A DNA stretch of 64,000 bases from Pseudoalteromonas sp. MMG010 (GTDB taxonomy: Bacteria; Pseudomonadota; Gammaproteobacteria; Enterobacterales; Alteromonadaceae). Under the pieces are notes generated by a model that saw only the letters and a program-made list of their open reading frames with translations, made no database searches and had not been told where the DNA came from. The translations under genes and the position numbers were made by a program. Where the stretch lies: assembly GCF_018100905.1 (NCBI RefSeq), contig NZ_JAGJEG010000009.1, positions 62,001-126,000 on the forward strand. The letters run 5' to 3'. Positions 37,509 through 44,678 of the stretch are shown in pieces. Each line of letters begins with the position of its first letter. Position 1 is the stretch's first letter.

Positions 37509-38537
37509 ATGAATAAGTTAAGAATTGGTGTCGATTTAGCTCATAAATTAATACAAGTTTGTAGTTCTACAAATAATAAAGTGCACTCAAATAATGAGAT
37601 GACACTGCAACAATTTAGTGAGTACTTGATATCGCTTAGTCCTTCAACGATTATTTTTGAGGCCTGTGCGAGTGCTAATTATTGGCATCAATTTGCAACT
37701 TCACTTGGTCATAATTCTTTACTAATATCTGCGCGATTAGTTATGTCTGTTCGTCAAAGTCAAAAAACAGATAAAAATGATGCTTTGGCTGTCTTACAAG
37801 CATCGCTGTTACCAGATGTTCACTTTATTACTGCAAAATCAATTAATGAACAGCAAGCGCAATCAATGCTCAAATTGAGAGAGCACAGTGTTAAACAAAA
37901 AGTAGCGCTTAAAAATCAACTCACTGGTTTACTGCGTGAATTTAATATAAGCAGTGGGCGCTCGGTAAGTCAGTTTGTAGGTACTATCCAAGATACATTG
38001 GAAGATGCCGAAAATGGTTTTTGTGATGCATTTAGAAAAATGCTTAAAGTATCACTGGATTTATATTTAACGTTAACTGAAGCAATCGCTGCCTATGATT
38101 TAGCATTGGCTAAATGGATTGACGACACACCAAGCTGTAAAAAACTAATGCGACTAGAAGGGGTTGGGATTTTAAATGCCATTCATCTTTTTATTAATTT
38201 GTCGTCAGGTGAATTAGCCAGGTTTAAAGCCGGCAAAGATGCCGCTGCTTGTATAGGTTTGACACCAACTCAACATAGCTCAGGTGGTAAAGTAAGTTTA
38301 GGAAAAATATGCCGACGTCGAAATACAACATTACGTAGTTTACTCATTACAGGTGCGATGGCTGTCATCCAACAAGTTGTTAAGCGAGAGCCAAAAACAA
38401 GTAAAGAGCGCTGGCTTAAAGCGTTAATAGAACGACGAGGAAAAAAGTGTGCAGCAGTCGCATTAGCCAATAAAACGGTTAGAACCGCTTTTTCTTTAAT
38501 TAATAATAAAACAGAATATAAAGTTGTTTTATTATAA
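37509..38537 (+). CDS. IS110-family (DEDD) transposase
   Basis: 342 residues. An N-terminal RuvC-like DEDD domain has Asp in GVDLAHK, Glu in IIFEACASANYWH, and two Asp in KTDKNDALAVLQ. A coiled central region (about 115-150) is followed by a C-terminal Tnp2/transposase_20 domain with LEGVGILNAIHLF and the conserved Ser region IGLTPTQHSSGGKVSLGKI. It is apparently full length and uninterrupted, so the element may be active. Recent work established that IS110-family recombinases use an element-encoded bridge RNA; a candidate RNA region follows. Confidence 0.95.
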   Translation: MNKLRIGVDLAHKLIQVCSSTNNKVHSNNEMTLQQFSEYLISLSPSTIIFEACASANYWHQFATSLGHNSLLISARLVMSVRQSQKTDKNDALAVLQASLLPDVHFITAKSINEQQAQSMLKLREHSVKQKVALKNQLTGLLREFNISSGRSVSQFVGTIQDTLEDAENGFCDAFRKMLKVSLDLYLTLTEAIAAYDLALAKWIDDTPSCKKLMRLEGVGILNAIHLFINLSSGELARFKAGKDAAACIGLTPTQHSSGGKVSLGKICRRRNTTLRSLLITGAMAVIQQVVKREPKTSKERWLKALIERRGKKCAAVALANKTVRTAFSLINNKTEYKVVLL

Positions 38538-38735
38538 AAAATCAAACATCAATATTAGCTAAATTAATAACATGTTAGATGACACAGTATAGTCAAAAGA
38601 GCGAAAAGCTCGTTAACAAGAAGAGTGCTCTAACACGCGAAATTATCTTGGAGTCGAGGTAGCGCCTCATTTAGAACTCGTACATAAGAAAGCGAATTTA
38701 TTTAGTTAAAATAGTTGTTGATAAATGGGAGTCCA
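38538..38735 (+). ncRNA. Candidate bridge RNA region of the IS element
   Basis: About 200 non-coding bases between the transposase stop and the right inverted repeat. Local hairpins are visible: GAGC/GCTC at 38599-38611, and a nested stem GAGT..GAGGT..GCCTC..ACTC at 38651-38679 with an internal loop. Such loops are expected for donor- and target-binding loops. In IS1111-group elements the bridge RNA is encoded at the right end, matching this placement. This is inference from position and structure only. Confidence 0.4.
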
Positions 38736-38763
38736 CATAAGTGACTATGGTTACGAACGACCG

Positions 38764-38895
38764 CAATTGGCACAAAGCCGTCCTTCGGCTCTAACTCGTT
38801 TCTGTCCAAAAACGAGTTTACTCGACCGTCGGCTTCTCGCTCCAAGCCGAACTGCCTCAAAGTGCCATTTGTGGGCGGTGGCAACGCCGCCATGA
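38764..38895. repeat. Hairpin-rich, GC-richer palindromic repeat unit
   Basis: Nested and consecutive stems: outer GGCAC (38769-38773) with GTGCC (38862-38866); AGCCG/CGGCT (38776-38790); AACTCGTTT/AAACGAGTT (38793-38818); TCGGCTT/AAGCCGA (38829-38850); and a GGCG/CGCC hairpin after 38870. It lies directly beyond the right end of the IS and is richer in G+C than its surroundings. Elements partly similar occur at 36359-36412. Possibly a dispersed repeat or integron attachment-like sequence; the type is unresolved. Confidence 0.55.
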
Positions 38896-39185
38896 GCGCA
38901 AAATAATAGTTGGTTGAAAAAGAGGAATGAGCACAGTCAATGTTATGTATCGATGCTTTATGGCCCAGTTAGAGGCCTAAGGCTGATGTATCAAGCTACA
39001 TATGAAATGTTTTTGCGCCTAAGTAGTATTCTTTTTCAGGTATTTAGATATAGGACCTGCTTCTGCTCATAAGCATCAGTTAAATAGTGAAGTTAGTCGC
39101 TCTGTGCGAATAGGTTTGGCATACAATAGCTCGTTAAACTTTAATTAGTGACGAAATAATTAATAAAAGAATCGCTAAGTTATTC

Positions 39186-39644
39186 TTGATAGCCTACTTA
39201 CTAAAATTCAATTGTAAGTTTTGCGCTATAGTTTGCTTATGCAAAAGCCCGCTTTTTATTGTCGCCTCCCCGGAATATATTGCTCAAAATGGTTTACCAA
39301 AAACGCCTACTGAACTTAAAGGTCATAAATTAATCGGCTTTTCAAATATAAAATCTTTAAACCAATGGCCTATAAAGGGGCTTAATGAAGTCAATCTAAC
39401 CATGACAGCTAGCAATGGAGAAACCATTCGTCAATTAGCGTTATCAGGAAGCGGTATCACGTGTTTATCGGGGTTTATGGTTAATACTGATATTAAATCT
39501 GGCCGATTAATATCGCTGCTTGAGCCATACAGACTAATCGGTACAGATCGTGAATTGATAAACGCTGTCTACTATAAATCCTCTTCAGTTGCAGAAAGAA
39601 TTAAAGCGTTTATTGATTTTATTAAACCAAGATTAACGTTGTAA
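39186..39644 (+). pseudogene. LysR-family regulator, 5'-truncated
   Basis: Homology to the LysR substrate-binding domain begins near residue 18 (CKSPLFIVASPEYIAQNGLP) and runs to the usual end (VAERIKAFIDFIKPRL). The DNA-binding helix-turn-helix and the first half of the effector domain are missing; upstream sequence does not encode them in any frame I can see. About 130 residues of a usual ~300 remain, so this is a remnant. The breakpoint near 39235 marks a rearrangement at the accessory region. Confidence 0.8.
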
Positions 39645-39949
39645 TAAAGCGCTTCTTAGCTGCCTTAGCGAAAACGGCCATAAATAAACGAACTTTGAAG
39701 GCCCCCAACTAGCCGCACTTCGCTAAAGTTACAATTGCTTGCCTAAGCAAAGTAATTAACTTAGTGTCACTTTTTATGTTTTTTAGTTTTTGTATAGGAT
39801 GCTCCTTTTTGCATACTGAGCTTTCCTACTTTCACTACATAGTTTTTTATAATAAACGTTTAAAAATAATTACTTAACATACTGAGCAGTTTATACGAAG
39901 TGTTATACTGCTATAAAAAGTACGGTGTATTTTTAGCGTTGAGGTATTA
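39645..39949. other. Intergenic region with small hairpins
   Basis: No gene. AACTTT/AAAGTT (39691-39730) and a tight hairpin TTGCTT-GCCT-AAGCAA (39735-39750) are visible; the rest is AT-rich and should contain the promoter of the following membrane-protein gene. Confidence 0.4.
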
Positions 39950-40387
39950 ATGAATAAAACACTTACGGATATATTTGAAGTTGGCTCAGTACTAAAAACC
40001 CTCGTGCTTTGTGTGCTAACAATAGGTTTATATTTAATATATAAACTGTACCGCTTTTCTAAGCAAATCAATAAGCATACAACGCTTAAAATACCGAATT
40101 ATTTTATTGTTATAACCGTCAGTTTGTTTAGTATTTCGTTAGGCAGTTTGATAAATGGTGTGGTTAATATTCACGATTTACCAATTTCACAAAGCTCAAT
40201 CTGTATTCATGTGGTTTCAAGCGTGTTTGATGTAATGTGGATAATTATGGTCCGCAATCGTATAAACAAAATTTCAGCTTCAAATAAAGGTGATATACTT
40301 TGGTTGAATCCATTTCTTACCTCAATTTTTCATGTAATCTATATACAATATAAAATTAATCAAAGTGCGGTTAAAGCCACACTATAA
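39950..40387 (+). CDS. Small membrane protein, DUF4234-like
   Basis: 145 residues with hydrophobic segments at about 16-33 (TLVLCVLTIGLYLIYKLY), 52-72, 84-103 and possibly 120-135. The first segment, 'LxxxTxGLYxxYxLY' followed by a basic stretch, resembles DUF4234 proteins. Function unknown. It lies alone in the accessory region and is followed at its stop codon by an attC-like inverted structure. Confidence 0.55.
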   Translation: MNKTLTDIFEVGSVLKTLVLCVLTIGLYLIYKLYRFSKQINKHTTLKIPNYFIVITVSLFSISLGSLINGVVNIHDLPISQSSICIHVVSSVFDVMWIIMVRNRINKISASNKGDILWLNPFLTSIFHVIYIQYKINQSAVKATL

Positions 40388-40464
40388 CAATACAATCAAC
40401 AGGCCGTGCTACCCTTGCTAGGTTCTGCTCCGTTCTTTTTATAAGTGTTATTGAATGCGTTATC
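40382..40464 (+). other. attC-like imperfect inverted structure
   Basis: Beginning on the stop codon: CTATAAC (40382-40388), spacer of 4, CAATCAACA (40393-40401); on the far side TGTTATTG (40446-40453), spacer of 5, GTTATC (40459-40464). The outer arms pair ATAAC/GTTAT, and the inner arms pair CAAT-AACA with one unpaired C. Two box pairs with one extrahelical base and a position just after an ORF are attC features, but only the AAC/GTT cores match the R-box consensus. Confidence 0.3.
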
Positions 40465-40541
40465 TAAAGTAAACTTCCCAATTTTCATTAGGGCGGCATT
40501 TAAATTAATGATTAAAGTACTTAACCACCCTTCGCTTATGC

Positions 40542-40580
40542 TACTTATAGTCTGTCGACTTATAGTCTGCATTTTATAAT
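40542..40580 (+). promoter_or_regulatory. C-box operators and promoter of the restriction-modification controller
   Basis: Two near-identical palindromic boxes 15 bases apart, TACTTATAGTC (40542-40552) and GACTTATAGTC (40557-40567), match the known C-box form GACT-N3-AGTC. TATAAT (40575-40580) follows, and the ATG lies 9 bases after it, so the controller mRNA is probably leaderless. The boxes overlap and flank the -35 position, the classic arrangement for controller-protein activation then repression. Confidence 0.8.
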
Positions 40581-40589
40581 TATAGCACT

Positions 40590-40817
40590 ATGAATATATC
40601 GCAAATTTTTGGCCTACGCGTCAGGCACTTCAGAAAACTCAAAGCGCTTTCTCAAGATGAGCTGGCTGATTTATGTGGTTTACATAGAACATACATTGGC
40701 TCAGTTGAACGTGGTGAACGAAATATTACTTTGCTAAATGCAGAGAAAATAGCCGTGTCACTCAATGAGCCTTTGATTTATTTTTTTATGGATAATAGAG
40801 ATAACAATGGAAAATAA
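40590..40817 (+). CDS. Restriction-modification controller (C) protein
   Basis: A 75-residue XRE-type helix-turn-helix protein: LRVRHFRKLKALSQDELADLCGLHRTYIGSVERGERNITLLNAEKIAVSL, matching C proteins of type II systems, which bind C-boxes and delay endonuclease expression until methylation is complete. It overlaps the endonuclease start by 11 bases and is preceded by two C-boxes. Dimerisation follows from the C-terminal helix. Confidence 0.92.
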   Translation: MNISQIFGLRVRHFRKLKALSQDELADLCGLHRTYIGSVERGERNITLLNAEKIAVSLNEPLIYFFMDNRDNNGK

Positions 40818-41349
40818 ACTCAATGAAATACTAGGACGATACAACGCCTCTTTTATTGAAAAGGTTTATTCTGATGAAAATGATGACCATGATTTACTCA
40901 TGGATGCATTTGGGATCACGCCACAGCTTAAAAGAGAAAATCGACAATACTGGGGCAGAGAGCTAGGAAAATGCTGGGAATCATTGGTTATTGAAGCATG
41001 TCGTCAAAAAGAGTCATTTCAACCCGCATTAAGAATTGGTGATGATGAACCTTGCGATCTTCGGATTGGAAATTATGCCATAGACACTAAGTACCGTGTT
41101 GGCTCGGGCGACTCTGGTACTTTAAAAAAGTTTAAACAATACGGTCCATTACTTAGAGAAAAGGGTTACATTCCTGTCTTTTTATTTCTTCGAGAAGATA
41201 ACCTTGGCGCTGCTATGAACGCCTGTAAAAAGGGGGGATGGGAGATTTATACAGGGCAAGACTCATTTGATTTTATTCAAAGAGTCTCTGGTTTTGACAT
41301 GAAAGATTATCTAACTAGAAAGGCTAAGGCGTTTCTTGTGAAGCGCTAA
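40807..41349 (+). CDS. Type II restriction endonuclease, ApaLI-like
   Basis: 180 residues. The PD-(D/E)XK core is visible as CDLRIGNYAIDTKYRVGSGDSG (Asp-x-Lys in IDTK), followed by TLKKFKQYGPLLREKGYIPVFLFLREDN. I recognise this block as that of the ApaLI-type endonuclease family, so GTGCAC is a possible target; this rests on recall of the motif and not on a search. It is co-transcribed with the controller gene, and its 3' end overlaps the convergent methyltransferase by 26 bases. Confidence 0.75.
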   Translation: MENKLNEILGRYNASFIEKVYSDENDDHDLLMDAFGITPQLKRENRQYWGRELGKCWESLVIEACRQKESFQPALRIGDDEPCDLRIGNYAIDTKYRVGSGDSGTLKKFKQYGPLLREKGYIPVFLFLREDNLGAAMNACKKGGWEIYTGQDSFDFIQRVSGFDMKDYLTRKAKAFLVKR

Positions 41350-42244
41350 CATCGTTTAACCTTTGCTTTATTATATCGATGTAAGCAGGCTCTATCTCTA
41401 TCCCTATATAATCTAAACCGGCTTGTTTTGCGGCGACTAACGTTGTACCTGAGCCTGAGAAAGGGTCTAATACAATAGATCCTTTTGTTCTTGGAACAAA
41501 AATATCGACCAATTTTTTCATTAAATCTAATGGTTTAACTGTACAGTGTATATTGTAATCGGTTGCTTTATCTCGTTTGATATTTTCAAGAATATTTGAC
41601 TGAAACCCACCACCGTCCATTTTTGTATAAAATAAACCGGTACCATACTCTAATAATGTTTCGGTATAATTATTAGATAATGGCTTTTGAAGTACACACA
41701 CCGCTTCCCATTCACTACGTAAACAACTATGCCACCCTTGCATTTCTTCAGGGTTTTCGAAACCTTTTTGTTCTAATTTCTTTTGCATATTAATCCCTTT
41801 AGGGATCCCACTCGACCTACGATAGACAACAATATCACGCGCGTAAAAACCAACCTTTTCAAGGGCGACCTGAACATGAGCAATTGTTCTTGTGCTATTG
41901 AAAACTAAAACGGTAGCTCCGGGTTTACAGACGCGATAAAGCTCTGTCGCCCATTCAACGCACCAATCTTCATATTCTAATATATTATTTCGGTTTTTCT
42001 CATACCAGCGCTTATTTCTAACGCCTCCAGCTAAACCCGAGCCATAAGGTATATTTTTGACCAATGTTTTACTATCTTGAACACGATCTTTACGGCGCTG
42101 GATCTCAGTATCATCCCATTTATGCCCTATAAATTCATAATTATAAGGGGGATCGGTGATACAGGCTGAAATGTAATTTTCGGGAAGTTTTTTTAACATT
42201 TCTCGGCAATCACCATTCAAGATGGTGTTTAAATAGTCAGTCAT
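41324..42244 (-). CDS. Type II DNA methyltransferase (N6-adenine or N4-cytosine, beta class)
   Basis: 306 residues from the ATG at 42244 (GAGG 7 bases upstream; an ATG at 42280 lacks an RBS). Catalytic motif IV TDPPYN is near the N-terminus and SAM motif I, DPFSGSGTT, near the C-terminus, which is the beta-class order of amino-methyltransferases. It contains an internal variable region (ERK-rich 65-100) likely for recognition. It protects host DNA against the convergent endonuclease. Its promoter carries one C-box over the -10 region. Confidence 0.9.
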   Translation of the reverse strand: MTDYLNTILNGDCREMLKKLPENYISACITDPPYNYEFIGHKWDDTEIQRRKDRVQDSKTLVKNIPYGSGLAGGVRNKRWYEKNRNNILEYEDWCVEWATELYRVCKPGATVLVFNSTRTIAHVQVALEKVGFYARDIVVYRRSSGIPKGINMQKKLEQKGFENPEEMQGWHSCLRSEWEAVCVLQKPLSNNYTETLLEYGTGLFYTKMDGGGFQSNILENIKRDKATDYNIHCTVKPLDLMKKLVDIFVPRTKGSIVLDPFSGSGTTLVAAKQAGLDYIGIEIEPAYIDIIKQRLNDVSASQETP

Positions 42245-42264
42245 ATTTACCTCATTAAATATGA

Positions 42265-42298
42265 TACTTATAGTATTCACAATAATAGATGATTACAA
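42265..42298 (-). promoter_or_regulatory. Methyltransferase promoter with an embedded C-box
   Basis: On the minus strand TTGTAA (42298-42293), a 17-base spacer and TACTAT (42275-42270) form a promoter. The palindrome TACTTATAGTA (42265-42275) shares the ACTTATAGT core of the two controller boxes and covers the -10, so controller protein should repress the methyltransferase. Confidence 0.6.
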
Positions 42299-42453
42299 GA
42301 TTAATTTAAGTTCCGCTCAACAACGATACCCAAAGAACTATCAAATGTTATGAACTTTATATTACGCAAGATAAACCAGACTGCGCTGATAGTTAACGGC
42401 CTATAAAAATACAATAAGCATTTGAGTATTTTACTACGTGTTTATCTTTTTTA

Positions 42454-42517
42454 ATGTTAAAAATATTTGACATAACATATGAGCTAGGCTAATTTTAATG
42501 TTAATTATTTTTAACAT
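42454..42517 (+). promoter_or_regulatory. Two operator-like palindromes and promoter of the membrane-protein/XRE pair
   Basis: ATGTTAA-N7-TTGACAT (42454-42474) and ATGTTAA-N6-TTAACAT (42498-42517) are two copies of one inverted repeat, 44 bases apart. The first overlaps a -35 (TTGACA, 42468-42473), with TAATTT at 42490-42495 as -10; the second lies just downstream. This is a likely autoregulatory site for the XRE protein. Confidence 0.55.
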
Positions 42518-42526
42518 CGAGCTAGT

Positions 42527-42952
42527 ATGTCACTTCAAGAAAGATCTGCATGGATAATGCTAATTGCCCTGTTATTTTCGGGGGTTATTTATATGTTTAC
42601 ACTATTAAGCCTAACTGACGAACTTGGCTCTCTACCTTCGCCAAGTAGTCCCACTTTATTGGGTTTTACATTTATTACAATTGCCATAGCGATAATTGGG
42701 CATGCTATTATTGCGATGATGAACCCTAAAGATACAAACGCACCAACAGATGAACGAGGGCGTTTAATATCTCAAAAAGCAGGGAGTATTTCGTCTTACA
42801 TTTTGGCGGCAGGCATTGTATGTTCACTTTCACTTTTTTTACTCATACAAAATGGCAGCATGTTATTCTATGCGTGTTTTGCAAGCCTCATTATAAGTCA
42901 AATAAGCGACTATATTTTGCAAATTTATTTTAATAGAAGACGCTTTTATTAA
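42527..42952 (+). CDS. Four-helix membrane protein of unknown function, paired with XRE regulator
   Basis: 141 residues with four hydrophobic helices: about 9-28, 41-64, 87-107 and 110-132. Helices 1-2 and 3-4 are joined by short loops; a polar cytoplasmic-type loop PKDTNAPTDERGRLISQKAG lies between 2 and 3, resembling DUF2178-type proteins. Its stop overlaps the start of the XRE gene (TAATG). Such pairs of small membrane protein plus YozG-like regulator occur widely; function is unknown. Confidence 0.75.
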   Translation: MSLQERSAWIMLIALLFSGVIYMFTLLSLTDELGSLPSPSSPTLLGFTFITIAIAIIGHAIIAMMNPKDTNAPTDERGRLISQKAGSISSYILAAGIVCSLSLFLLIQNGSMLFYACFASLIISQISDYILQIYFNRRRFY

Positions 42953-43164
42953 TGCCTAAAAACTTTCCAATATCGAACAACGTAAAAGCATTACGTGAAA
43001 AACACGGCCTCACTCAGTCAGAACTTGGCGAGGCCATTGGGGTAACGAGGCAAACCGTTGCTGCGATTGAACAGCGTCGTTATTCCCCTTCTCTTGAAAC
43101 AGCATTTCGCTTAGCCAAGTTATTTGACACTGATATTAATGCTGTATTTTATTGGTCTAATTAA
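42952..43164 (+). CDS. XRE-family small transcriptional regulator
   Basis: 70 residues almost entirely made of one helix-turn-helix: NVKALREKHGLTQSELGEAIGVTRQTVAAIEQRRYSPSLETAFRLAKLF, of the YozG/HipB-like short type. It is translationally coupled to the membrane-protein gene by 1-base overlap. It probably binds the palindromes upstream of the pair. Confidence 0.92.
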   Translation: MPKNFPISNNVKALREKHGLTQSELGEAIGVTRQTVAAIEQRRYSPSLETAFRLAKLFDTDINAVFYWSN

Positions 43165-43289
43165 TTCCAAATGATTATATTTTACTAAAGCATGTACTCG
43201 CTCATAAAACATATAACTAGCTAAAAATAAGGGTTAGTTCTCAAACCAATGTAATATTAAGTATCAAATAACGTGGGTTACACACGCAG

Positions 43290-44147
43290 TTAAAACCAAA
43301 ATTTAACTCCAGCAATAAACTCGGTATTGTTGCGCCCTTTGCCATTTGCTTGGGCGTATTCTGCTGTACGACCATAGGTATTATGCCATTCAACGCCAAT
43401 GTAAGGTGCAAATTGGCGTGTAAACTCGTAACGAAGCCTAAAACCGATTGCGCTACTTGATAAACCATTTCCGAGCTCGTTTTGCTTATCTTCTTTAGCA
43501 TAAAGTGCAATTTCTGCTCTAGATTGTATTATTAACCTTTGTGTAAGTAATAATTCATATTCTGTTTCTAATGTAAGTGCGGTATTGCCGCCCTCTTCAA
43601 GGTAGGCTGTCATATCAACCTCAAACCAATACGGCGCTAAACCTTGTAATCCAATAGCTAACCACTGTTTATTTTCAGCGTTTTTATTATGATCAAAGCG
43701 AATACCTACTTGTGTATTCCAATAGGCAGATATGCCATGGCCCCATAAAATATCGGTTTGATTTTCTTCAATACTGCCTTCACTAAAGTCGCCTTCTGTT
43801 TTTATAACTAAGCGATTAAAAGTTGTGCCGTGCCAAGCTTGTAAATCAAATACAGCCGCATTATCTTGTGCGTTGTATTCAAATCGGTCGCCTATTAACG
43901 TATAAAATGCATGCTCATCAGCTAAGGTTAATCGCTTATCACCCTCAAATGCATACGGGCCTTGTGTTAAAGTTGTCCCTGCAGAATAAGCATGAGGGTC
44001 TCTTGCTCCTTCAGGCGCGTTTCCTCCTTGGGGCTGACTCATCTCCATTTGGGAAGAACTTGATTGCGCTAATATAGGTAAACTAACCGAGAGAACACCT
44101 ATTAATAATATAAAATTCAATAGCTTATTATGTTTTAGATTAATCAT
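43290..44147 (-). CDS. copB: Copper resistance protein B, outer membrane
   Basis: 285 residues with signal peptide (FILLIGVLSVSLPILAQ), a short Met-rich stretch (SSQMEMSQPQGG), and the CopB body: DRFEYNAQDNAAVFDLQAWHGTTFNRLVIKTEGDFSEG, GISAYWNTQVGIRFD, ending FIAGVKFWF as in an outer-membrane barrel. It binds or exports copper at the cell surface in CopAB systems. Its ATG overlaps the stop of an upstream copA remnant by the ATGA arrangement, so it was once the second gene of copAB. With copA's start and promoter lost, expression is doubtful. Confidence 0.92.
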   Translation of the reverse strand: MINLKHNKLLNFILLIGVLSVSLPILAQSSSSQMEMSQPQGGNAPEGARDPHAYSAGTTLTQGPYAFEGDKRLTLADEHAFYTLIGDRFEYNAQDNAAVFDLQAWHGTTFNRLVIKTEGDFSEGSIEENQTDILWGHGISAYWNTQVGIRFDHNKNAENKQWLAIGLQGLAPYWFEVDMTAYLEEGGNTALTLETEYELLLTQRLIIQSRAEIALYAKEDKQNELGNGLSSSAIGFRLRYEFTRQFAPYIGVEWHNTYGRTAEYAQANGKGRNNTEFIAGVKFWF

Positions 44148-44277
44148 GATACAACAACCTCTCTAAACATGCCGGCATCCATATGAAATAATAAATGGCA
44201 ATGCCAAGCCCATCGCCCTACATCATGGGGATCGTTAAAAAGCTAATCCTTTGAGCAGGCTGCACAGCAATAGTATG
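44144..44277 (-). pseudogene. copA: Remnant of copA (multicopper oxidase, C-terminus only)
   Basis: On the minus strand the last ~45 codons read [14 protein letters not shown], then, after a one-base frameshift, DPHDVGRWAWHCHLLFHMDAGMFREVVVS ending in TGA (fragmented here for length). This is the C-terminal copper site of CopA (HCHLLxHMxxGM). Everything upstream of about 44277 is missing and replaced by a kinase fragment in the opposite orientation. Confidence 0.85.
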
Positions 44278-44512
44278 TATTTCAGTCATTAATTATGGTG
44301 AAAAAATACCTAGCGAGCATATCCCCTATTTATTTGACCGCTTTTATCGCCCAGATAAATCGCGCCAACGACATAGCGACGGCGCAGGTTTAGGTCTTGC
44401 TATTGTAAAAGCGTTAGCGCAAGCAAATGGTGGAACCATTGAGGTTCACTCAACTAACCAATCAACCCGCTTTAACGTTTATTTAAATCAGACACAGCCA
44501 ATGCAGCCTTAA
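44270..44512 (+). pseudogene. Remnant of a CusS-like heavy-metal sensor kinase (C-terminus only)
   Basis: Plus-strand frame [28 protein letters not shown], then [22 protein letters not shown] and stop at 44510-44512. This is the G1/F/G2 part of a histidine-kinase ATPase domain, of the heavy-metal sensor type (LFDRFYR). All upstream domains are gone. It abuts the copA remnant head to head. Confidence 0.85.
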
Positions 44513-44678
44513 CACTTAAGGTTACTTATGATCTCAATGAAACTAAAATGGGGTAGATTCACTTATATAGGCAAGCTATTTAAAGCACGGTGCACACAGG
44601 TAAGTGGGGCATGGTATAACGCAATAACCCCATAAATTATATAAACAATGATAGCCGTAACTAATTTAGCACTTAGCG

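Larger units (their letters stand above)
37458..38735 (+). mobile_element. IS110-family insertion sequence, IS1111-like (limits provisional)
   Basis: A DEDD transposase gene lies between a 10-bp perfect inverted repeat, TGGACTCCCA (37458-37467) and TGGGAGTCCA (38726-38735). IS110 proper lacks terminal inverted repeats, whereas the IS1111 group has short subterminal ones, so these repeats point to IS1111. The true ends should lie a few bases outside them. About 190 non-coding bases follow the transposase and little precedes it, as expected for the IS1111 arrangement with its guide RNA at the right end. No target duplication is visible. Confidence 0.7.

Noticed and set aside
38702..38893. 63-codon minus-strand frame over the hairpin-rich repeat
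   Set aside because: Encoded by the palindromic repeat itself; such frames are typical artefacts of structured repeats.
43241..43510. 89-codon minus-strand frame overlapping the copB end
   Set aside because: Shadow frame of copB; copB has signal peptide and family motifs.
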